A stretch of 64,000 nt of DNA from Rhizobium tibeticum (GCF_900110205.1 NZ_FOCV01000014.1:62001-126000); one strand, 5' to 3'; shown: positions 1 to 10,447, counted from the first letter of the stretch. Numbers and translations are program-made. Notes: generated by a model not told the origin, from the sequence alone.

Positions 1-677
1 CGCGCACCTGCTGGACCTGCAATGATCGCAAGCGCCGCCATTTTGAGAAAGAGCCCGTGTTCAACGACTCCGGGTATTGAATTCAGCTCGTTTGAAAGCG
101 CCTCTGCATCAGGAATGCGGCCAAAAGATGCATCGATGATGTAGTGGCCGCCGTCCGTCATGAAGTCTTCGCCACCGGCTTGGCGCAGCGTCAGGCTGCC
201 GCCCAACCCCAGTTTCGAAGCCTTCTTTTCGATTGCCATGCGCGTGGAGACAAGGCCGAACGGATTGATTTCGATCGGCAGCGCGAAGGCGCCCAGTGTC
301 GCGACCAGTTTGCTCTCGTCGGCAATGACGACCATGCGCTGCGATGCCGCAGCAACGATCTTCTCGCGCAGCAGTGCACCACCGCCCCCCTTGATGAGCG
401 TCAAGTCGGAATCGACCTCGTCTGCGCCATCGATTGTCAGATCGAGTTCGGGCAGTTCATCGAGTGACTTCAGCGGAACGCCAAGCTCAAGGCAAAGCCT
501 CGCGGTGCGTTCAGAGGTTGGCACTCCTTCCACCTTGAAACCGGTGGCCACCTTCTCCGCGAGCAGGCGCACGAACTCTTCCGCAGTACTCCCGGTTCCG
601 ATTCCAAGCCGCATGCCGTATTCGACATGAGCGAGTGCCGCCTCGGCGGCTTTGATCTTCATTTCGCGGGCATCCAT
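1..677 (-). CDS. rpiA: Ribose-5-phosphate isomerase A, C-terminus cut by window edge
   Basis: Interconverts ribose-5-phosphate and ribulose-5-phosphate in the non-oxidative pentose phosphate pathway (cytoplasmic). Translating the minus strand from the ATG at 677 gives about 225 residues that run off the window start. The RpiA signatures are visible: the phosphate-binding [12 protein letters not shown] near residue 24, DGADEVD near 84 and [12 protein letters not shown] near 96. Rhizobial RpiA is about 230 residues, so only a few C-terminal residues are missing. A second ATG six codons downstream is possible. It is divergent from gph across about 190 bp, which must hold both promoters. Confidence 0.95.
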   Translation of the reverse strand, partial: MDAREMKIKAAEAALAHVEYGMRLGIGTGSTAEEFVRLLAEKVATGFKVEGVPTSERTARLCLELGVPLKSLDELPELDLTIDGADEVDSDLTLIKGGGGALLREKIVAAASQRMVVIADESKLVATLGAFALPIEINPFGLVSTRMAIEKKASKLGLGGSLTLRQAGGEDFMTDGGHYIIDASFGRIPDAEALSNELNSIPGVVEHGLFLKMAALAIIAGPAGA

Positions 678-868
678 GCGCCGCTCACTCCGACTATTGT
701 GTTGGATGTGCTGTTTACACGGCTCGCTTGCCAAACGAAAGCCAAAATAGCGTAATGATTTTCGAAAAGCCGTGGCCATCTACAACTGGTCGCGTTTGCC
801 GCGAAACGTTGCTTTTCCCGTCCTCATCACCTACTGCCGAATGACACTATTTCTGAAAGGCGGAATCC

Positions 869-1576
869 TTGACCCCTGCCCTCGTTGTATTCGATCTCGA
901 TGGAACCCTGCTCGATACTCACGCCGATCTCGTGCAAAGCCTGAACTATACGATCGCCGCGATCGGTTTGGCACCAGTCGGCTACGACGACCTCACGCAT
1001 CTCGTCGGACAAGGCGCCAAGGTGATGATCGAGCGGGCCTGCAACCTTCGGGGACATCCGCTATCACAGGAGCAGATCCCGGCCCTACTCGACCGCTTCA
1101 TCACACACTATACCGACAACATGCCCGGACATACGCTCCCTTACCCGGGCCTTGTCGAGGCAATGGATCAGTTGAAGAGCGCCGGCTACACGCTTGCCGT
1201 TTGCACCAACAAGCTCGAAGGTCTGGCGCGCGGCCTCATCGGGAAGCTTCAACTCACTCACTATTTCAACGCCATTACCGGCGGCGATACCTTCACGATC
1301 AGGAAACCGGACGCTCAGCATCTTCTCGGAACCATTGAACGCGCCGGCGGCGACGTCCGCAGGACCATCATGGTCGGTGACAGCGTCAACGACATTCTTG
1401 TTGCTCGAAATGCGGGAGTGCCTTCGATCGCCGTGCCGTTCGGCTATTCCGACGTCCCCGTCGAGACTCTCGCGCCGACCCGCGTCATCACCCATTTCAA
1501 GGAGCTGACGCCTGCGCTCGTTGATGAATTGATCGGGGATTTTGTTTCCGCGAAGCCGGCCGCGGCAGCAGGCTGA
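869..1576 (+). CDS. gph: Phosphoglycolate phosphatase (HAD superfamily)
   Basis: Removes phosphate from 2-phosphoglycolate, a by-product of DNA end repair and of oxygenase side reactions. This is a 235-residue HAD hydrolase: motif I FDLDGTLLDT at residues 8-17 holds the nucleophile Asp and the acid/base Asp, a CTNK motif II lies near residue 112, and motif IV MVGDSVND lies near 167. The cap domain sits between motifs I and II, as in Gph. The likely start is TTG at 869, preceded by GAAAGGCGGAA; no ATG occurs in frame before motif I. It is monocistronic by layout, divergent from rpiA and convergent with the L,D-transpeptidase gene, with a shared terminator. Confidence 0.92.
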   Translation: MTPALVVFDLDGTLLDTHADLVQSLNYTIAAIGLAPVGYDDLTHLVGQGAKVMIERACNLRGHPLSQEQIPALLDRFITHYTDNMPGHTLPYPGLVEAMDQLKSAGYTLAVCTNKLEGLARGLIGKLQLTHYFNAITGGDTFTIRKPDAQHLLGTIERAGGDVRRTIMVGDSVNDILVARNAGVPSIAVPFGYSDVPVETLAPTRVITHFKELTPALVDELIGDFVSAKPAAAAG

Positions 1577-1586
1577 CGCAAAAGAA

Positions 1587-1610
1587 AAAGGCGGCTCACC
1601 GGCCGCCTTT
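1587..1610. terminator. Bidirectional intrinsic terminator between gph and the L,D-transpeptidase gene
   Basis: Perfect 9-bp stem AAAGGCGGC / GCCGCCTTT with a six-base loop. The A/T ends supply a short T run in each direction. It lies between the two convergent stop codons. Confidence 0.8.
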
Positions 1611-1633
1611 GTCGTATTATCTGCTCGGCGCGG

Positions 1634-3532
1634 TCAGATCTGCGCGTCGCGTGCCTTCGTCGTGGCATCGAAGGCCTTCTGCACATAGGCGTCGCGGCCG
1701 TATACGTCGTCGAAATACTGCACGACGCCATCCTTGTTCGGCCAGGCCGTGAAGTAAGCTACGTAGACCGGTATCTTCTGCGGAACCTGCAGGGCGTGGT
1801 TCTTGCCTGTGGCGATTTCCTTGCCGATCTGGTCCACCGAAGTGTTCAAGACGGCTGCCGCCATCGCACGCGGCTCAGCAAGGCGCACGCAACCATGGCT
1901 GAGGGCACGCATGTCGCGCTTGAAGAAGCTCTTCGAGGGCGTGTCATGCATGTAGATCGCATGCGCGTTCGGGAACAGGATCTTGAGTTCGCCAAGGGCG
2001 TTGTCGTCGCTCGGCGGCTGGCGCACCGAGACGTTGGTCGTAGACCCGTACCAGTCGACGCTGGACGACGCCACGGCGCGGCCGCCAACCGTTACTTCAT
2101 AGCCCATCCGGTCCAAATAGCTTGGGTCGGAGCGCAGGCGCGGCAACATCTCGTTGATGATGATCGACTGCGGCACGCCCCAGAACGGGTTGAACTCGAC
2201 CGTCTCGATCTGGTCCTGGAAGAAGAAGGTCTGATGCGACGGCTGACCGACGACGACACGCATCGACAACTGTTCCTTGTTGTCGTTGTGATAGTAGACC
2301 ATGTAGGCTGGCTGGTTGATGAAAACGTAACGCGAGCCGAGGTCAGCTGGCAGCCAGCGCGCTTGCTCCATGGCAACGATCAACTTATCGACCTTCGACG
2401 CGTTGCTGTCGCCGCCGGTCATGGCGCGGACCGTGGCCTGGCCGATGACACCGTCCGGCTTCAGGCCATGTTCCTTTTGGAAACCTTCGACGAGTGCAAC
2501 GATCTCCGGCGAATAGTCGGTGCTACCTGTATATGCGGCGAGCGTCGCGGCATGTTCGCCCTTGAGGGCGGCCGAACCGTGCTTGTCGATCGACTTCACG
2601 ATATTCGCGATTTCGGAAGAGTTATCGCCCGGACGAAGCAGGCCGCTCAGGGCAATATCGATGCGGTCGTCGCCTGCGCCTTCGGCGTGCAGCTTCGCCA
2701 ACTCATCCTCGAGCGCAACAAACTGCGGCCCATCGGGCGTCCGGCTTCTGAGATAAGCTGCCGTATCCGGGCTCATGCGGGCAAGCTTCAGCACCGGCGC
2801 GAGGTTCACATCCTTACGCTTGAAATCATGATAGCCGGAGAGCTTGTTCGGATCGATGCGTCCGCGCACGGTATCCTGCACATAGGCGAGCACCTTGGCA
2901 GAAAGCTCCAGCTCGAACTGCGTCAGGGCGCGGTCGCGGACCGCTGGATCCGGATTGGTCGGATCCTCGGTCGGCACCTGGACCGCATAGTCGGCCGAAT
3001 CGAGACCAACCGACGCCGCATCTGCCAATACGGCCATCGCAGCCTTGGCGCGATCATTCACATCCGTTCCGGTGAGCCAAACCAGCGGGTTCCTCACGTC
3101 ACTATAATAGGCCTCTAGCGCCTTGGCGACGTCGACGGGTGCACGCACTTTTGCCTCGATGAGGAAGCGGCGCTGAACCGACGGCATAGTCTCGGTCGCC
3201 GCCGACGCGTCGGCGACTGCTCCGGTGACAACAGGATCGGTGAACTTGCCGGTATCGACGAAGCGCATCGCATCGGGCTGGTAGGTATAGTAGCGCGGGC
3301 TTGACACCTTCGGCAGCGGCGCGTCCGGAGCAGACTGAAGGAACGAAGGAACCGACGACCTCGGATTGACAATCGTGCTCTGGGTCCGAGCGCGATCCCC
3401 GCGGATCATATCCATCAACGTGTAGGCATGCGCGGGCGCGACACCCATCGCAGCTATACCGCAGGAAAGCGCGAGTGCGGAAACCGCACCTCTCAGAAGG
3501 AATGTCATACGTTTATCCAGTCCCAGTGTCAT
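1634..3532 (-). CDS. Secreted L,D-transpeptidase (YkuD) with peptidoglycan-binding domain
   Basis: Predicted to form 3-3 cross-links in peptidoglycan or to attach proteins to it, in the periplasm. The 632-residue protein has an N-terminal signal region (hydrophobic ALALSCGIAAMGV ending near an AHA site, about residue 36), a long scaffold domain, a peptidoglycan_binding_1 repeat at about 345-375 (EGFQKEHGLKPDGVIGQAT), and a C-terminal YkuD domain. The catalytic motif SHGCVRL, with His and Cys, is near residue 545. Length and domain order match the large YcbB/LdtD-like class rather than the small ErfK class. The start could also be the internal ATG nine codons later (MTFLLRG), which begins closer to the signal peptide. 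Confidence 0.9.
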   Translation of the reverse strand: MTLGLDKRMTFLLRGAVSALALSCGIAAMGVAPAHAYTLMDMIRGDRARTQSTIVNPRSSVPSFLQSAPDAPLPKVSSPRYYTYQPDAMRFVDTGKFTDPVVTGAVADASAATETMPSVQRRFLIEAKVRAPVDVAKALEAYYSDVRNPLVWLTGTDVNDRAKAAMAVLADAASVGLDSADYAVQVPTEDPTNPDPAVRDRALTQFELELSAKVLAYVQDTVRGRIDPNKLSGYHDFKRKDVNLAPVLKLARMSPDTAAYLRSRTPDGPQFVALEDELAKLHAEGAGDDRIDIALSGLLRPGDNSSEIANIVKSIDKHGSAALKGEHAATLAAYTGSTDYSPEIVALVEGFQKEHGLKPDGVIGQATVRAMTGGDSNASKVDKLIVAMEQARWLPADLGSRYVFINQPAYMVYYHNDNKEQLSMRVVVGQPSHQTFFFQDQIETVEFNPFWGVPQSIIINEMLPRLRSDPSYLDRMGYEVTVGGRAVASSSVDWYGSTTNVSVRQPPSDDNALGELKILFPNAHAIYMHDTPSKSFFKRDMRALSHGCVRLAEPRAMAAAVLNTSVDQIGKEIATGKNHALQVPQKIPVYVAYFTAWPNKDGVVQYFDDVYGRDAYVQKAFDATTKARDAQI

Positions 3533-3907
3533 GCTGTCTTCAAATCGCGGGCGAGACCCGCCTCAGAACTCGTTTCATCCGCCGCGAGCGTCACATGGCA
3601 GAAAGCAGGCGCCGCCGCCAGCCTCGGCCAACTCAACCTACAGTAACGCGACGAACTCTTGCGTTGATCCGCAGTTCACACAAAATTATGAAATTATTGG
3701 TTAATTTTTTACTTTATTTTCGCGTTAAGACACAGTGGCCAAAAAGCCGCTGAAAGATAAAAATTCAGCCGTGTCTAAAAGATCACTGATCGTGCCAAAT
3801 AATATGAATTACCCATTCATGTTTTCATTTCTGAACGGTTTTCTTCGGCCCGTTTCGGACCTATAAGACCGCATCTCTGAGAGGCACCGCGACAGAAAGG
3901 CATGGCC
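3533..3907. other. Intergenic region, divergent promoters
   Basis: I see no coding sequence here. The middle (about 3680-3720) is clearly AT-rich compared with the flanks, as expected for the promoter region shared by the leftward L,D-transpeptidase gene and the rightward fumC. I cannot assign -35/-10 boxes with confidence. Confidence 0.6.
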
Positions 3908-5299
3908 ATGACCTCCACCCGCACCGAAACAGATACGTTCGGCCCGATCGAAGTGCAGAATGACCGATATTGGGGTGCGCAGGCGCAGCGCTCGCTCGGC
4001 AATTTCAAGATCGGCTGGGAAAAGCAGCCGCTTTCGATCGTTCGCGCCCTCGGCATCGTCAAGCAGGCAGCGGCCCGCGCAAACATGGCGCTCGGCCAGC
4101 TCGAGCCGGCGATCGGCAACCCCATCGTTGATGCGGCGCAGGAAGTCATCGACGGGAAGCTCAACGACCATTTCCCTCTGGTCGTCTGGCAGACAGGTTC
4201 CGGCACGCAGTCGAACATGAATGCCAACGAGGTGATCTCCAATCGCGCGATCGAATTGCTGGGCGGCGTGATGGGCTCGAAGAAGCCGGTACATCCGAAC
4301 GATCACGTCAATATGAGCCAGTCGTCGAACGATACTTATCCGACGGCGATGCATATCGCCTGCGCAGAGCAGATCGTGCGCCACCTATTGCCGAGCCTGA
4401 AGCACCTTCATGCCGCCCTCGACATGAAGGTTACCGAGTTCAGTCACATCATCAAGATCGGCCGCACGCACACGCAGGATGCGACGCCGCTGACGCTTGG
4501 CCAGGAGTTTTCGGGATATGCCGCGCAGGTCGGCTCCGCCATCAAGCGTATCGAAATGACGCTCCCCGGCCTTTGCGAACTGGCCCAGGGCGGCACTGCT
4601 GTCGGTACGGGCCTCAATGCGCCGGTCGGCTTTGCCGAGAAGGTCGCCGACGAGATTGCGGAGATCACCGGCCTGCCTTTCGTCACCGCCCCGAACAAGT
4701 TCGAAGCGCTCGCCGCCCATGACTCGATGGTCTTTAGCCACGGCGCCATCAATGCGGCCGCCGCCGCTCTCTTCAAGATCGCCAACGACATCCGCCTCTT
4801 GGGCTCCGGCCCGCGCGCCGGCCTCGGCGAACTCGCGTTGCCGGAAAACGAGCCCGGCTCCTCCATCATGCCGGGCAAAGTCAACCCCACGCAGTGCGAA
4901 GCGCTGACACAGGTCTGCATTCACATCTTCGGCAACAACGCGGCGCTGACCTTCGCCGACAGCCAGGGCCACTTCGAGCTCAACGTCTACAATCCGATGA
5001 TGGCCTACAATTTCCTCCAGTCGGTACAGCTGCTCGGTGACGCCGCCGTCTCCTTCACCGACAATTGCGTCGTCGGCATCGAGGCGCGCGAGGACAACAT
5101 CAAGGCCGGCCTCGAACGGTCGCTGATGCTGGTCACGGCGCTTGCCCCGAAGATCGGTTATGACAATGCCGCCAAGATCGCCAAGACCGCACACAAGAAC
5201 GGTACGACGCTGAAGGAAGAAGCCCTGGCGAGCGGCCTCGTCACTGTTGAGGAATACGACATGATCGTCCGTCCCGAAACGATGATCGGCCCCAAGTAA
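3908..5299 (+). CDS. fumC: Class II fumarate hydratase
   Basis: Oxygen-stable, cofactor-free fumarase that interconverts fumarate and L-malate in the TCA cycle. It has 463 residues, the usual FumC length. It carries the superfamily signature [11 protein letters not shown] at about residues 318-328, the [11 protein letters not shown] substrate motif near 138, and the [12 protein letters not shown] motif near 97. Two ATGs lie six bases apart. I chose the second, because the AAAGG ribosome binding site is seven bases before it and only one base before the first. It is followed by a strong terminator and then a class I fumarase. Confidence 0.96.
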   Translation: MTSTRTETDTFGPIEVQNDRYWGAQAQRSLGNFKIGWEKQPLSIVRALGIVKQAAARANMALGQLEPAIGNPIVDAAQEVIDGKLNDHFPLVVWQTGSGTQSNMNANEVISNRAIELLGGVMGSKKPVHPNDHVNMSQSSNDTYPTAMHIACAEQIVRHLLPSLKHLHAALDMKVTEFSHIIKIGRTHTQDATPLTLGQEFSGYAAQVGSAIKRIEMTLPGLCELAQGGTAVGTGLNAPVGFAEKVADEIAEITGLPFVTAPNKFEALAAHDSMVFSHGAINAAAAALFKIANDIRLLGSGPRAGLGELALPENEPGSSIMPGKVNPTQCEALTQVCIHIFGNNAALTFADSQGHFELNVYNPMMAYNFLQSVQLLGDAAVSFTDNCVVGIEAREDNIKAGLERSLMLVTALAPKIGYDNAAKIAKTAHKNGTTLKEEALASGLVTVEEYDMIVRPETMIGPK

Positions 5300-5330
5300 A
5301 TCCGCCGAAGAGCCTGATCTAAGTAGCAAA

Positions 5331-5356
5331 CACCGCCGCCCTTGCGGCGGTGTTTT
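5331..5356 (+). terminator. Intrinsic terminator of fumC
   Basis: Perfect 9-bp GC-rich stem CACCGCCGC / GCGGCGGTG with a four-base loop, followed by TTTT. It separates fumC from the class I fumarase gene, so the two are probably transcribed separately. Confidence 0.88.
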
Positions 5357-5459
5357 CACGGGCTTTCATGACTAAAACAAACAAGTTTTAGAATTATTGC
5401 ATTTGCGAAGATGCCCGAATAGACCATCTGCGATTTCGGTCCGCATGAAAGGTCCTTCG

Positions 5460-7067
5460 ATGGCTGACGATCTTTTCCCCCTCGGCAAAGACTCCACCCA
5501 ATACCGCAAGATCAGCAGCGACTACGTCTCTGTCGACAGCTTCAAGGGACAGGACGTCCTGACCGTCGAGCCGGAAGGCATTCGCCTGTTGGCCGAAACG
5601 GCATTCGCCGACATCAACCATCTCCTGCGGCCCGGCCATCTGAAGCAACTCGCCTCGATCCTCGAGGATCCGGAAGCCACCGACAACGACCGCTTCGTCG
5701 CCTACGATCTGCTGAAGAATGCCAACATTGCAGCCGGCGGCGTGCTGCCGATGTGTCAGGATACCGGTACGGCGATCATCATGGCCAAGAAAGGCCGCCG
5801 CGTCTGGACCGAAGGTGAGGACTATTCGGCTCTCGCCAAAGGCGTGATGGACGCCTACGAAAGGAAGAACCTGCGCTACTCGCAGCTCGCGCCTGTCAAG
5901 ATGTTCGAAGAAAGGAACACCAAGAACAATTTGCCGGCGCAGATCGATATCTACGAGGAGGGAACCGACTCCTATGACTTCCTCTTCGTCGCCAAGGGTG
6001 GCGGTTCGGCCAACAAGACCTTCCTCTACCAGGGTACCCCGTCGCTCTTGACGCATGATCGCATGATCGACTTCCTTAAGGAGAAGATCCTTACGTTAGG
6101 GACGGCAGCCTGTCCCCCCTACCATCTTGCGATCGTCATCGGTGGCACCTCCGCCGAGATGAACCTGAAGACCGTCAAGCTCGCCTCGACGCGCTATCTC
6201 GACCATCTGCCGACCGAAGGCTCCGAAAGCGGCCACGCCTTCCGCGATATCGAGATGGAGAGGGAAATCCACAAGCTGACGCAGCAGATGGGCGTCGGCG
6301 CTCAGTTCGGCGGCAAGTATTTCTGTCATGACGTACGCGTCATCCGCCTGCCGCGCCACGGCGCCTCGCTGCCGATCGGCCTCGGCGTCTCGTGTTCAGC
6401 CGACCGTCAGGCGAAGGGCAAGATCACCCGCGAAGGTATCTTCATCGAGCAGCTGGAGACGGATCCGTCGAAATATATGCCCGAGATCGACCAGTCGAGC
6501 CTGTCGGAATCGATGGTTCGCATCGACCTCAACCAGCCGATGTCTGGCATTCTCGCCGAACTCGGCAAGCATCCGGTCAAGACGCGTCTCTCGCTCACGG
6601 GAACGATTATCGTCGCACGCGACCTCGCCCACGCCAAGATCCGGGAGCGGCTGGAAAAGGGCGAAGGCATGCCCGACTACATGAAGAACCATCCGGTCTA
6701 TTATGCCGGTCCGGCCAAGACCCCGGCAGGCTATGCCTCCGGCTCCTTCGGCCCGACCACGGCCGGCCGCATGGATTCCTATGTCGACCAGTTCCAGTCT
6801 TTCGGCGGATCGATGGTGATGCTTGCTAAGGGCAACCGCTCCCGCGCCGTGCGCGAAGCCTGCAAGGAGCACGGTGGCTTCTACCTCGGCTCCATCGGCG
6901 GACCGGCAGCGCGGCTGGCGCAGGACTGCATCAAGAAGGTCGACGTCCTGGAATATCCGGAACTCGGCATGGAGGCCGTCTGGAAAATCGAGGTCGAAGA
7001 CTTCCCGGCTTTTATCGTCACTGACGACAAGGGCAACGACTTCTTCCAGGAATTCAACCTCGGCTGA
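5460..7067 (+). CDS. fumA: Class I fumarate hydratase, 4Fe-4S dependent
   Basis: Iron-sulfur fumarase performing the same fumarate/malate reaction as FumC but oxygen-sensitive. The 535-residue protein has fused alpha and beta domains, as in enterobacterial FumA/FumB. The three cluster cysteines are visible in PMCQDTGTA (about residue 99), ACPPYH (about 218) and GVSCSADRQ (about 312). The ATG at 5460 was chosen because it follows GAAAGG by eight to nine bases and begins MADDLFPLG; the frame is open further upstream but without a good ribosome binding site. It lies directly after fumC and its terminator, so iron-dependent and iron-independent isozymes sit side by side. Confidence 0.95.
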   Translation: MADDLFPLGKDSTQYRKISSDYVSVDSFKGQDVLTVEPEGIRLLAETAFADINHLLRPGHLKQLASILEDPEATDNDRFVAYDLLKNANIAAGGVLPMCQDTGTAIIMAKKGRRVWTEGEDYSALAKGVMDAYERKNLRYSQLAPVKMFEERNTKNNLPAQIDIYEEGTDSYDFLFVAKGGGSANKTFLYQGTPSLLTHDRMIDFLKEKILTLGTAACPPYHLAIVIGGTSAEMNLKTVKLASTRYLDHLPTEGSESGHAFRDIEMEREIHKLTQQMGVGAQFGGKYFCHDVRVIRLPRHGASLPIGLGVSCSADRQAKGKITREGIFIEQLETDPSKYMPEIDQSSLSESMVRIDLNQPMSGILAELGKHPVKTRLSLTGTIIVARDLAHAKIRERLEKGEGMPDYMKNHPVYYAGPAKTPAGYASGSFGPTTAGRMDSYVDQFQSFGGSMVMLAKGNRSRAVREACKEHGGFYLGSIGGPAARLAQDCIKKVDVLEYPELGMEAVWKIEVEDFPAFIVTDDKGNDFFQEFNLG

Positions 7068-7615
7068 TCGGCCTCAATCGCCGCGGTCGCCCAATGGTCG
7101 GCCACGGCGCTATCGATCTCGCTCTCGGAGCCCGCAAGGCTGAGTACCTCCCCTGCCTTCACAGTTGGCGGGGATGGCGCTGCGCAAGACCCCATCGAAG
7201 AAGCCGTCCTGCTGGGTCAGCGCGACAGACCAGCGACAACGACGGCGACGAGCACGATGGGTAAAGTGTGACAGGACGTTTTCATGCTCTCTGGCCTGCA
7301 GCGGAGCCCCGCGGCTCGCTGGCGTGCGCCTTCTCGGCAACGCACAATAGAGCGACCAATCGACACCGACTGTCAACAATCTGGAGACGATCGGAAGCAA
7401 CCAAAACGGCTGATGGGATTTTTTATTTCGCGTTACTCGCGCACAAGGCGCAACAATTGTTACGTCGATGCAAATTCTCAGATAAAATCAATGCGATAAG
7501 CAAGCATAGAGAAGATCGTATGTAATCATTGGTATATCCCCCCTTAATCATTTCCCAATATTTGTAGGCTAACCAATTAAAGACTGCATTTGACATTCAA
7601 TTGAGGAGTAGCCGC
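7068..7615. other. Intergenic region with a possible decayed small secreted protein
   Basis: No intact gene is evident. On the minus strand an ATG at 7285 opens a signal-like stretch (LPIVLVAVVVAGLS) that meets TGA after 22 codons; the same frame then continues open to about 7070 and into the fumarase 3' end. This may be a broken small lipoprotein or secreted protein, or chance. The right half (7360-7615) is AT-rich, contains the palindrome AACAATTGTT near 7452, and must carry the promoter of the downstream GGDEF gene. Confidence 0.35.
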
Positions 7616-8686
7616 ATGACGACGGCCGCAGCGCCAACGAGGGCGCAGGTTCCCGACGTGGCAGGTCAGATCACGTTCGCCATGCGCTCCATGGGCGTTG
7701 CGCCGATCCCTCGCAATTACGAACTCTTCTACGAAGCCTACATCGGCTCCAACCCGGCGCTGACTCGCGACCTCGCGGCGCTCGGCAGTCAGGCGACGCA
7801 GGAGGAATTGGATGCCCTCGGTGCACAGTATTTTGCGCACAGCCCTGCCCGTGTGTTCGACGACGCGCACGGTCGCATCGCCGCCGAGCTCGAGACACTG
7901 TTGCGCGTCCTTCGCCAGGAGCAAATATCGCTGGAGAGCTACAACAAGCTTCTCGGCGAAACCTACAAGCGGATCAGCTCGAAGAACCATACAAGCGTGG
8001 AGCTTATCGAAAACGCCCTCACCCTGCTTACCGAGGCAACCGGCGACACCATGGCGCACGGCGAACGCACGGTCGAGAACGTCGTTCAGCGTTCGCAGGA
8101 AATGGATCAGGTTCGCAAGGAACTCGACGAGTATAAGCGCATTGCCAATACTGACTCATTGACGCGCCTGTCGAACCGACGTGCCTTCGACGACCGCCTG
8201 TCGGCCGTCTTCAACAATCCGGCAATGCGTCCCGTTACCGCGCTCGTGCTTGCTGACATCGACAACTTCAAGAAGATCAACGACACCTATGGTCATCCGG
8301 TGGGTGACAAAATCCTTGCGACTGTCGCCTCGGTCATCCGAGCCAATGTACGCCGCGACGTTTTCGTCGCCCGCACCGGCGGCGAGGAGTTCGCCTTGAT
8401 CATCGAGGGCAACACTTCCGAGGAAGTGATGGGAACGGCCGAACGCATCCGCCGCACATTGGAAACGACGCCCTTCACGAACTCGCGCACGAGGGTCAAC
8501 TACGGACCTGTCACCGTATCGGTCGGCGCCTGCATGGCATCCTACGCGGAGGACGCCGGCGAGCTTTATCACAAGGCCGACGTGGCGCTTTACGGCGCCA
8601 AGAATTCCGGCCGCAACTGCAGCGTCCTCTTCGAAGACGGTATGCAGAAAGACTTCACAAAAAGCTGGCTGATCTATAAGGCATAA
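7616..8686 (+). CDS. Diguanylate cyclase (GGDEF domain)
   Basis: Predicted to make the second messenger cyclic di-GMP from two GTP, controlling motility and surface attachment. It has 356 residues. The N-terminal ~160 residues have no transmembrane segment and look helical, of a type common in rhizobial cyclases; I cannot name the domain. The C-terminal GGDEF domain starts near residue 170 (DSLTRLSNRRAFD) and has an intact active site RTGGEEF near 255. There is no RxxD inhibitory site at the usual five-residue spacing before GGEEF, so product inhibition may be absent. The start is the ATG at 7616, eight bases after GAGGA; an earlier in-frame start would overlap that ribosome binding site. Confidence 0.88.
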   Translation: MTTAAAPTRAQVPDVAGQITFAMRSMGVAPIPRNYELFYEAYIGSNPALTRDLAALGSQATQEELDALGAQYFAHSPARVFDDAHGRIAAELETLLRVLRQEQISLESYNKLLGETYKRISSKNHTSVELIENALTLLTEATGDTMAHGERTVENVVQRSQEMDQVRKELDEYKRIANTDSLTRLSNRRAFDDRLSAVFNNPAMRPVTALVLADIDNFKKINDTYGHPVGDKILATVASVIRANVRRDVFVARTGGEEFALIIEGNTSEEVMGTAERIRRTLETTPFTNSRTRVNYGPVTVSVGACMASYAEDAGELYHKADVALYGAKNSGRNCSVLFEDGMQKDFTKSWLIYKA

Positions 8687-8815
8687 ATCCCAGCCGACAC
8701 CGTCCCGACCTGCCCGTTGCAGTCGATGAGCTGCGATCGTCACGACACCTGTCGCTATCGCAAGCAACAGCCATCGATAGCCTGCGTGCGAGCCCATTTG
8801 GAAGAACGACTGACG

Positions 8816-9427
8816 TTACCACATCGTCTTGGCCGCGCGTTGCGGCCATTCGCGGTCATAGGTTTCGTAGTCGAAATCCCCGGTCGCCGCCTTCAGCATC
8901 AACCCCGGTGTCGGCAGGCTCTTCGGATCGATGAAGGTTTCCGGGTTCCATAGCTCGGAACGGATCAGCGCACGAGCACACTGGAAATAAACCTCGTCGA
9001 TCGTGATGACGATCACCGTTCGCGGATGCTTTCCGTCCATCTCGAAGCTGGAAAGGACCGCCTCGTCATTGGTCACGACGCCGCGCCCGTTGATGCGCAT
9101 CGTTGTGTTCGATCCGGGAATGAGGAACATCAGCGCCAGGCGCGGGTCGCGCACGATGTTGGAGAGCGAATCGACGCGGTTATTTCCACGCCAGTCGGGC
9201 AGGTGCAGTGTCCTGTCGTCGATGATGCGCACAACCCCGCCAATATCGCCGCGCGGCGAACAGTCGAGCCCTTCGGGTCCCACGGTCGCCAGCGCCACGA
9301 AGGGCGATGCCTCGATCATTTCGCGATACAGCGGCGTCAGATAATCCGTCACCTTGGCCACGGATGCCTGCGTCAACCCGCCAGCGTAGATCGCCGCGAG
9401 TTCTTCCACCGTTTCGACGATTTTCAT
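8816..9427 (-). CDS. Pyridoxamine 5'-phosphate oxidase family protein (MSMEG_1061-like)
   Basis: Split-barrel FMN-binding protein of 203 residues. The family is built around flavin-dependent oxidoreductases. The substrate of this branch is unknown, and it should not be taken for the pyridoxine biosynthetic PdxH. Visible features are the conserved SPRGD near residue 57, LPDWRGNNRVDS near 76 and a RDPRLALMFLIPG strand near 92, all typical of the MSMEG_1061 subgroup. It stands alone on the minus strand, 50 bp upstream of the alpha/beta hydrolase stop region, with no clear terminator on either side. Confidence 0.8.
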   Translation of the reverse strand: MKIVETVEELAAIYAGGLTQASVAKVTDYLTPLYREMIEASPFVALATVGPEGLDCSPRGDIGGVVRIIDDRTLHLPDWRGNNRVDSLSNIVRDPRLALMFLIPGSNTTMRINGRGVVTNDEAVLSSFEMDGKHPRTVIVITIDEVYFQCARALIRSELWNPETFIDPKSLPTPGLMLKAATGDFDYETYDREWPQRAAKTMW

Positions 9428-9477
9428 GGTTGTCCTGCCCGCATTGTCGTGGCGGCCTTTAGCTGCCTAGCGTGACA

Positions 9478-10431
9478 TTACAATGACATACGCCTGGCGG
9501 GAAGATCGAAAAGCGGAATGATCTCAGCATCTTTGTCCGCATCGTCCTCAGCGAGAAAACCGGTGATTGCATCCAGAACCGGCCGAGCCCCGACGATCCG
9601 GCGATGCCCGAACCCATTGGCCCAATAGAGCCGCACAGCATCACTTGCCGCCGCGTAACGCCGCGCGTGGTTGGCGTTCACTTCCTTATCGTCTTCGGCA
9701 TGCACGATCAGCACCGGGCGCCGGATCGCGTCGGCCGCCCTGCTCGCGTCGAATTCCTCCAATCGCCGGCCGGTGACCCGGAACACCTCGGTCTCAAGTA
9801 CCTGTTGCGCCGACCGTCCAAGGCCGATCATCTTGCCGAAATCCTGGAAGAGCCAGTGCATCTCGCTCGGCGAGCCGATCAGCGCGAGCTTCTCCGGGAG
9901 CACGGCAGTAACGCCGGGCAGCATCCCCGCCGCCGCCACCATCAGTGCAGCGCCGCCGAAGGAGTGGCCGATTGCAGCGTCGAACGCCCCGAATCGACGC
10001 TCGGCTGCCGCGATGGCCTTCACCGCCATGCCCATGTGGAGAACCCGCCCTGCCGCGCGGCCATGGCCGGGAAAGTCGACTGCGATCACCTCGGCACCGG
10101 TTGCCGCCAGCCTCTCCGCGAGATCGCCCATATACGCGCCGCTCGATCCCCAGCCGTGCGTCACAAGATAACGGGGGCGGCGCCCCAAAGCGCCGCCATT
10201 CAGCCGATAGGCATGCGCCCGTCCGCCGCCGATAAGACGAAGCGTGAACCGCTCCGCGCCGGCGAGCTTTTCCGCGCCCGCTGCATGTGCTGCTTTAGCC
10301 TTCTCGCCCTTGGGTTTCGTGGACGGCGTTACGCAGAACAGACGGAATGCCGCCTTTCCGGCGATGCGCGGCGAAACCGACTGCAGCAGCGAAAATCCGA
10401 GGCGGGTGACCTTCAGCGCAAAGTTTGTCAT
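9478..10431 (-). CDS. Alpha/beta hydrolase
   Basis: Predicted serine hydrolase of 317 residues with the alpha/beta fold. It shows the oxyanion region THGWGSS near residue 95, the nucleophile elbow GHSFGG near 165, an acid candidate in VHAEDDKEV near 260 and the catalytic His in GFGHRRI near 290. The substrate is unknown. The start is the ATG at 10431 (MTNFALKV); the open frame continues upstream but would cross the divergent marR gene. Only 45 bp separate it from marR, and that gap holds a 6-4-6 palindrome, so MarR control of this gene is likely (inference). Confidence 0.85.
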   Translation of the reverse strand: MTNFALKVTRLGFSLLQSVSPRIAGKAAFRLFCVTPSTKPKGEKAKAAHAAGAEKLAGAERFTLRLIGGGRAHAYRLNGGALGRRPRYLVTHGWGSSGAYMGDLAERLAATGAEVIAVDFPGHGRAAGRVLHMGMAVKAIAAAERRFGAFDAAIGHSFGGAALMVAAAGMLPGVTAVLPEKLALIGSPSEMHWLFQDFGKMIGLGRSAQQVLETEVFRVTGRRLEEFDASRAADAIRRPVLIVHAEDDKEVNANHARRYAAASDAVRLYWANGFGHRRIVGARPVLDAITGFLAEDDADKDAEIIPLFDLPARRMSL

Positions 10432-10447
10432 AGTGGGAATCCAACAA

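Noticed and set aside
1796..3118. Long plus-strand open frame of about 440 codons inside the L,D-transpeptidase gene
   Set aside because: It mirrors the coding strand's GC3 bias, has low-complexity Arg/His/Val composition and no recognisable domain; the minus-strand protein has a complete catalytic motif.
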